22,396 bases of DNA from CAYSZX01 sp964548875 (GTDB taxonomy: Bacteria; Patescibacteriota; Minisyncoccia; Minisyncoccales; JANBVM01): contig CAZJSP010000007.1 of the NCBI GenBank assembly GCA_964548875.1, positions 1 through 22,396 on the forward strand. Direction: 5' to 3'. Made by a program: the position numbers and the translations under genes. Every line of letters starts with the position of its first letter. The first letter of the stretch is position 1. Shown one piece after another: positions 21,627-22,396 of the stretch. Below the pieces are notes generated by a model. That model saw only the letters and a program-made list of their open reading frames with translations, did not search any database and was not told where the DNA came from.

Positions 21627-21654
21627 ATTATAGTACAAAATATTTTTTACGCAA
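21627..21654 (-). promoter_or_regulatory. Promoter of the candidate small RNA
   Basis: TTGCGT (21654-21649), a 16-nt spacer and perfect TATAAT (21632-21627) on the minus strand. No annotated gene starts within 170 nt downstream, since cysS has its own -10, so it probably serves something inside the interval. Confidence 0.5.
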
Positions 21655-21663
21655 GGGCTAGAT

Positions 21664-21692
21664 TTTATTTTTTCAAAAAACAATGATAAGAT
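21664..21692 (+). promoter_or_regulatory. Promoter of the GtrA-family gene
   Basis: TTTATT (21664-21669, weak), 17 nt, TAAGAT (21687-21692), 7 nt before the ATG at 21700. This implies a leader of at most about one nucleotide. Confidence 0.4.
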
Positions 21693-21699
21693 ACGAAAT

Positions 21700-22297
21700 A
21701 TGAAAAAAAATGATATCATTCTTGCCTTGTTAGCAGGAATAGGGGTTTCAGGTTTAGTTTATGGCTTTATTCAAAACTCTGAAATGGAAATTGTTTTTGG
21801 AATGGAAACTAAATTACTCGGCTACATCTTAATGGCAGTCTTGCCTTTTGTTTCTATTCTTGGTCTTTATACTTGTTATTTAATCGGAAAGAAATTTATT
21901 TTTGTTTTTCAAGCAGGAAAATTTGCTTTAATTGGGGTTTTAACAACCTTGTTCGATTTAGGAGTAATGAATTTTTTAATTTTTCTTTTTCAACAAACAG
22001 CTGGTTGGGCTTATAGTCTAATTAAAGGTTTTTCTTTTATTGCTGCCACTATTGCNNNNNNNNNNTTTTGAACAAGAAGACAGATCAGAAATAGTTAAAG
22101 AATTTACTCAGTTTTTTATTGTTACGGTTCTTGGATTCGCTATTAACGTTGGTTCCGCTTCCTTTGTTGTTAATGTTTGGGGTCCTCAATTTGGTTTAAA
22201 TGAAACAATTTGGGCCAATGTCGGTGGAATCGCAGCTGCAATAGCTGGTTCTGTTTGGAATTTTTCAAGTTATAAATTTATTGTTTTTAAAAAATAA
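21700..22297 (+). CDS. GtrA-family membrane protein, interrupted by a scaffold gap
   Basis: The first part (21700-22055) has two extra N-terminal spans and then KFALIGVLTTLFDLGVMNFL, the opening of a GtrA domain. After the N run the frame continues as EFTQFFIVTVLGFAINVGSA, a span with NETIWANVGGIAAAIAGSVWNF, and SSYKFIVFKK, the usual basic 'n(F/Y)...kyxvF' end. The segment missing at the gap is the conserved loop with Asn and Trp ('N(y/f)xxNrxWtF'). The ten N do not keep the frame: the true missing length must be a multiple of three, probably 24-33 nt. GtrA-type proteins are thought to help move lipid-linked sugars across membranes. The stop and the dnaX start share one base (TAATG). Confidence 0.82.
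22056..22065. other. Scaffold gap (10 N) within the GtrA gene
   Basis: Ten N placed by assembly. No flanking repeat is visible, unlike the first gap. The reading frames on the two sides differ by one base, so the stated length is not the true one. Confidence 0.9.
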
Positions 22298-22396
22298 TGT
22301 CTTTAGTTCTATATCGAAAATATCGTCCTCAAAAATTTAAGGATTTTATTGGACAAAAACCTTTCTTATACGAAGTTGGGAAAAAACAGGCAGTAG
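22297..22396 (+). CDS. dnaX: DNA polymerase III subunit gamma/tau, N-terminal fragment
   Basis: The first 33 residues before the window ends. MSLVLYRKYRPQKFKDFIGQ is the near-invariant start of DnaX clamp loaders ('YrkyRPxtFxdxvGQ'). The next residues (KPFLYEVGKKQAV) are less typical, since 'e.iv.tL.nai' is expected, and the P-loop lies beyond the edge. It overlaps the GtrA stop by one base. Confidence 0.8.
   Translation, partial: MSLVLYRKYRPQKFKDFIGQKPFLYEVGKKQAV

Noticed and set aside
21448..21699. T-box riboswitch for cysS
   Set aside because: No T-box (AGGGTGG-type) sequence or specifier stem, and cysS appears to have its own leaderless promoter downstream.

Overview
This looks like a low-GC (AT-rich by eye) chromosomal fragment from a member of the Candidate Phyla Radiation (Patescibacteria), most likely a Parcubacteria-type lineage. 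The reasons are many short, tightly packed or overlapping genes, an almost complete lack of Shine-Dalgarno sequences, many small membrane proteins of unknown function, a reduced division/cell-wall cluster, and TGA used as an ordinary stop. The species-level origin cannot be read from the sequence. Two 10-N scaffold joins (6700-6709 and 22056-22065) show that it is an assembled draft.

Layout. 1-934 (minus, cut by the edge): a membrane-anchored protein with a degenerate PP2C-like fold. 981-1053: tRNA-Val(CAC). 1094-4127 (plus): a compact unit with a winged-helix protein, a 40-residue membrane peptide, a RecB/Cas4-like nuclease with four cysteines, exonuclease VII (xseA-xseB) and a small membrane protein. 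4241-9331 (plus): DUF167 protein, rlmN, a membrane protein, a nuclease with a zinc-ribbon-like insert, a type IV pseudopilin broken by a scaffold gap, an ATP-cone/Mrr-type nuclease, a DUF4258-like protein, a short PrmC-like methyltransferase and a membrane protein, closed by a strong terminator. 9547-13330 (plus): a shortened dcw cluster, mraZ-rsmH-ftsL-like-ftsI, followed by a Mur ligase relic that has lost its ATP-binding and C-terminal parts. 13351-13422: tRNA-Glu(CTC). 13452-16863 (plus): APC permease, Ca2+/cation exchanger family protein, rmuC, rplU. 16893-18853 (minus): dnaB-recR. 18919-20046 (plus): GT4 glycosyltransferase. 20047-21447 (minus): cysS. About 21474-21620 (minus): a possible small RNA or leader-peptide gene. 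21700-22297 (plus): GtrA-family membrane protein (gapped), then the start of dnaX.

Main points of interest. (1) Several transcription-unit starts have a sigma70-like -10 hexamer only 6-8 nt before the ATG, the spacing expected of leaderless mRNAs. (2) mraZ has a four-copy, 10-bp-period operator. (3) The Mur ligase relic sits where MurE/MurF would normally be. (4) Several different PD-(D/E)XK-type nucleases lie close to a type IV pseudopilin, which could point to uptake and breakdown of external DNA; this last idea is inference. (5) The first scaffold gap can be closed on paper: a 16-nt repeat on its two sides merges to restore an in-frame pseudopilin.
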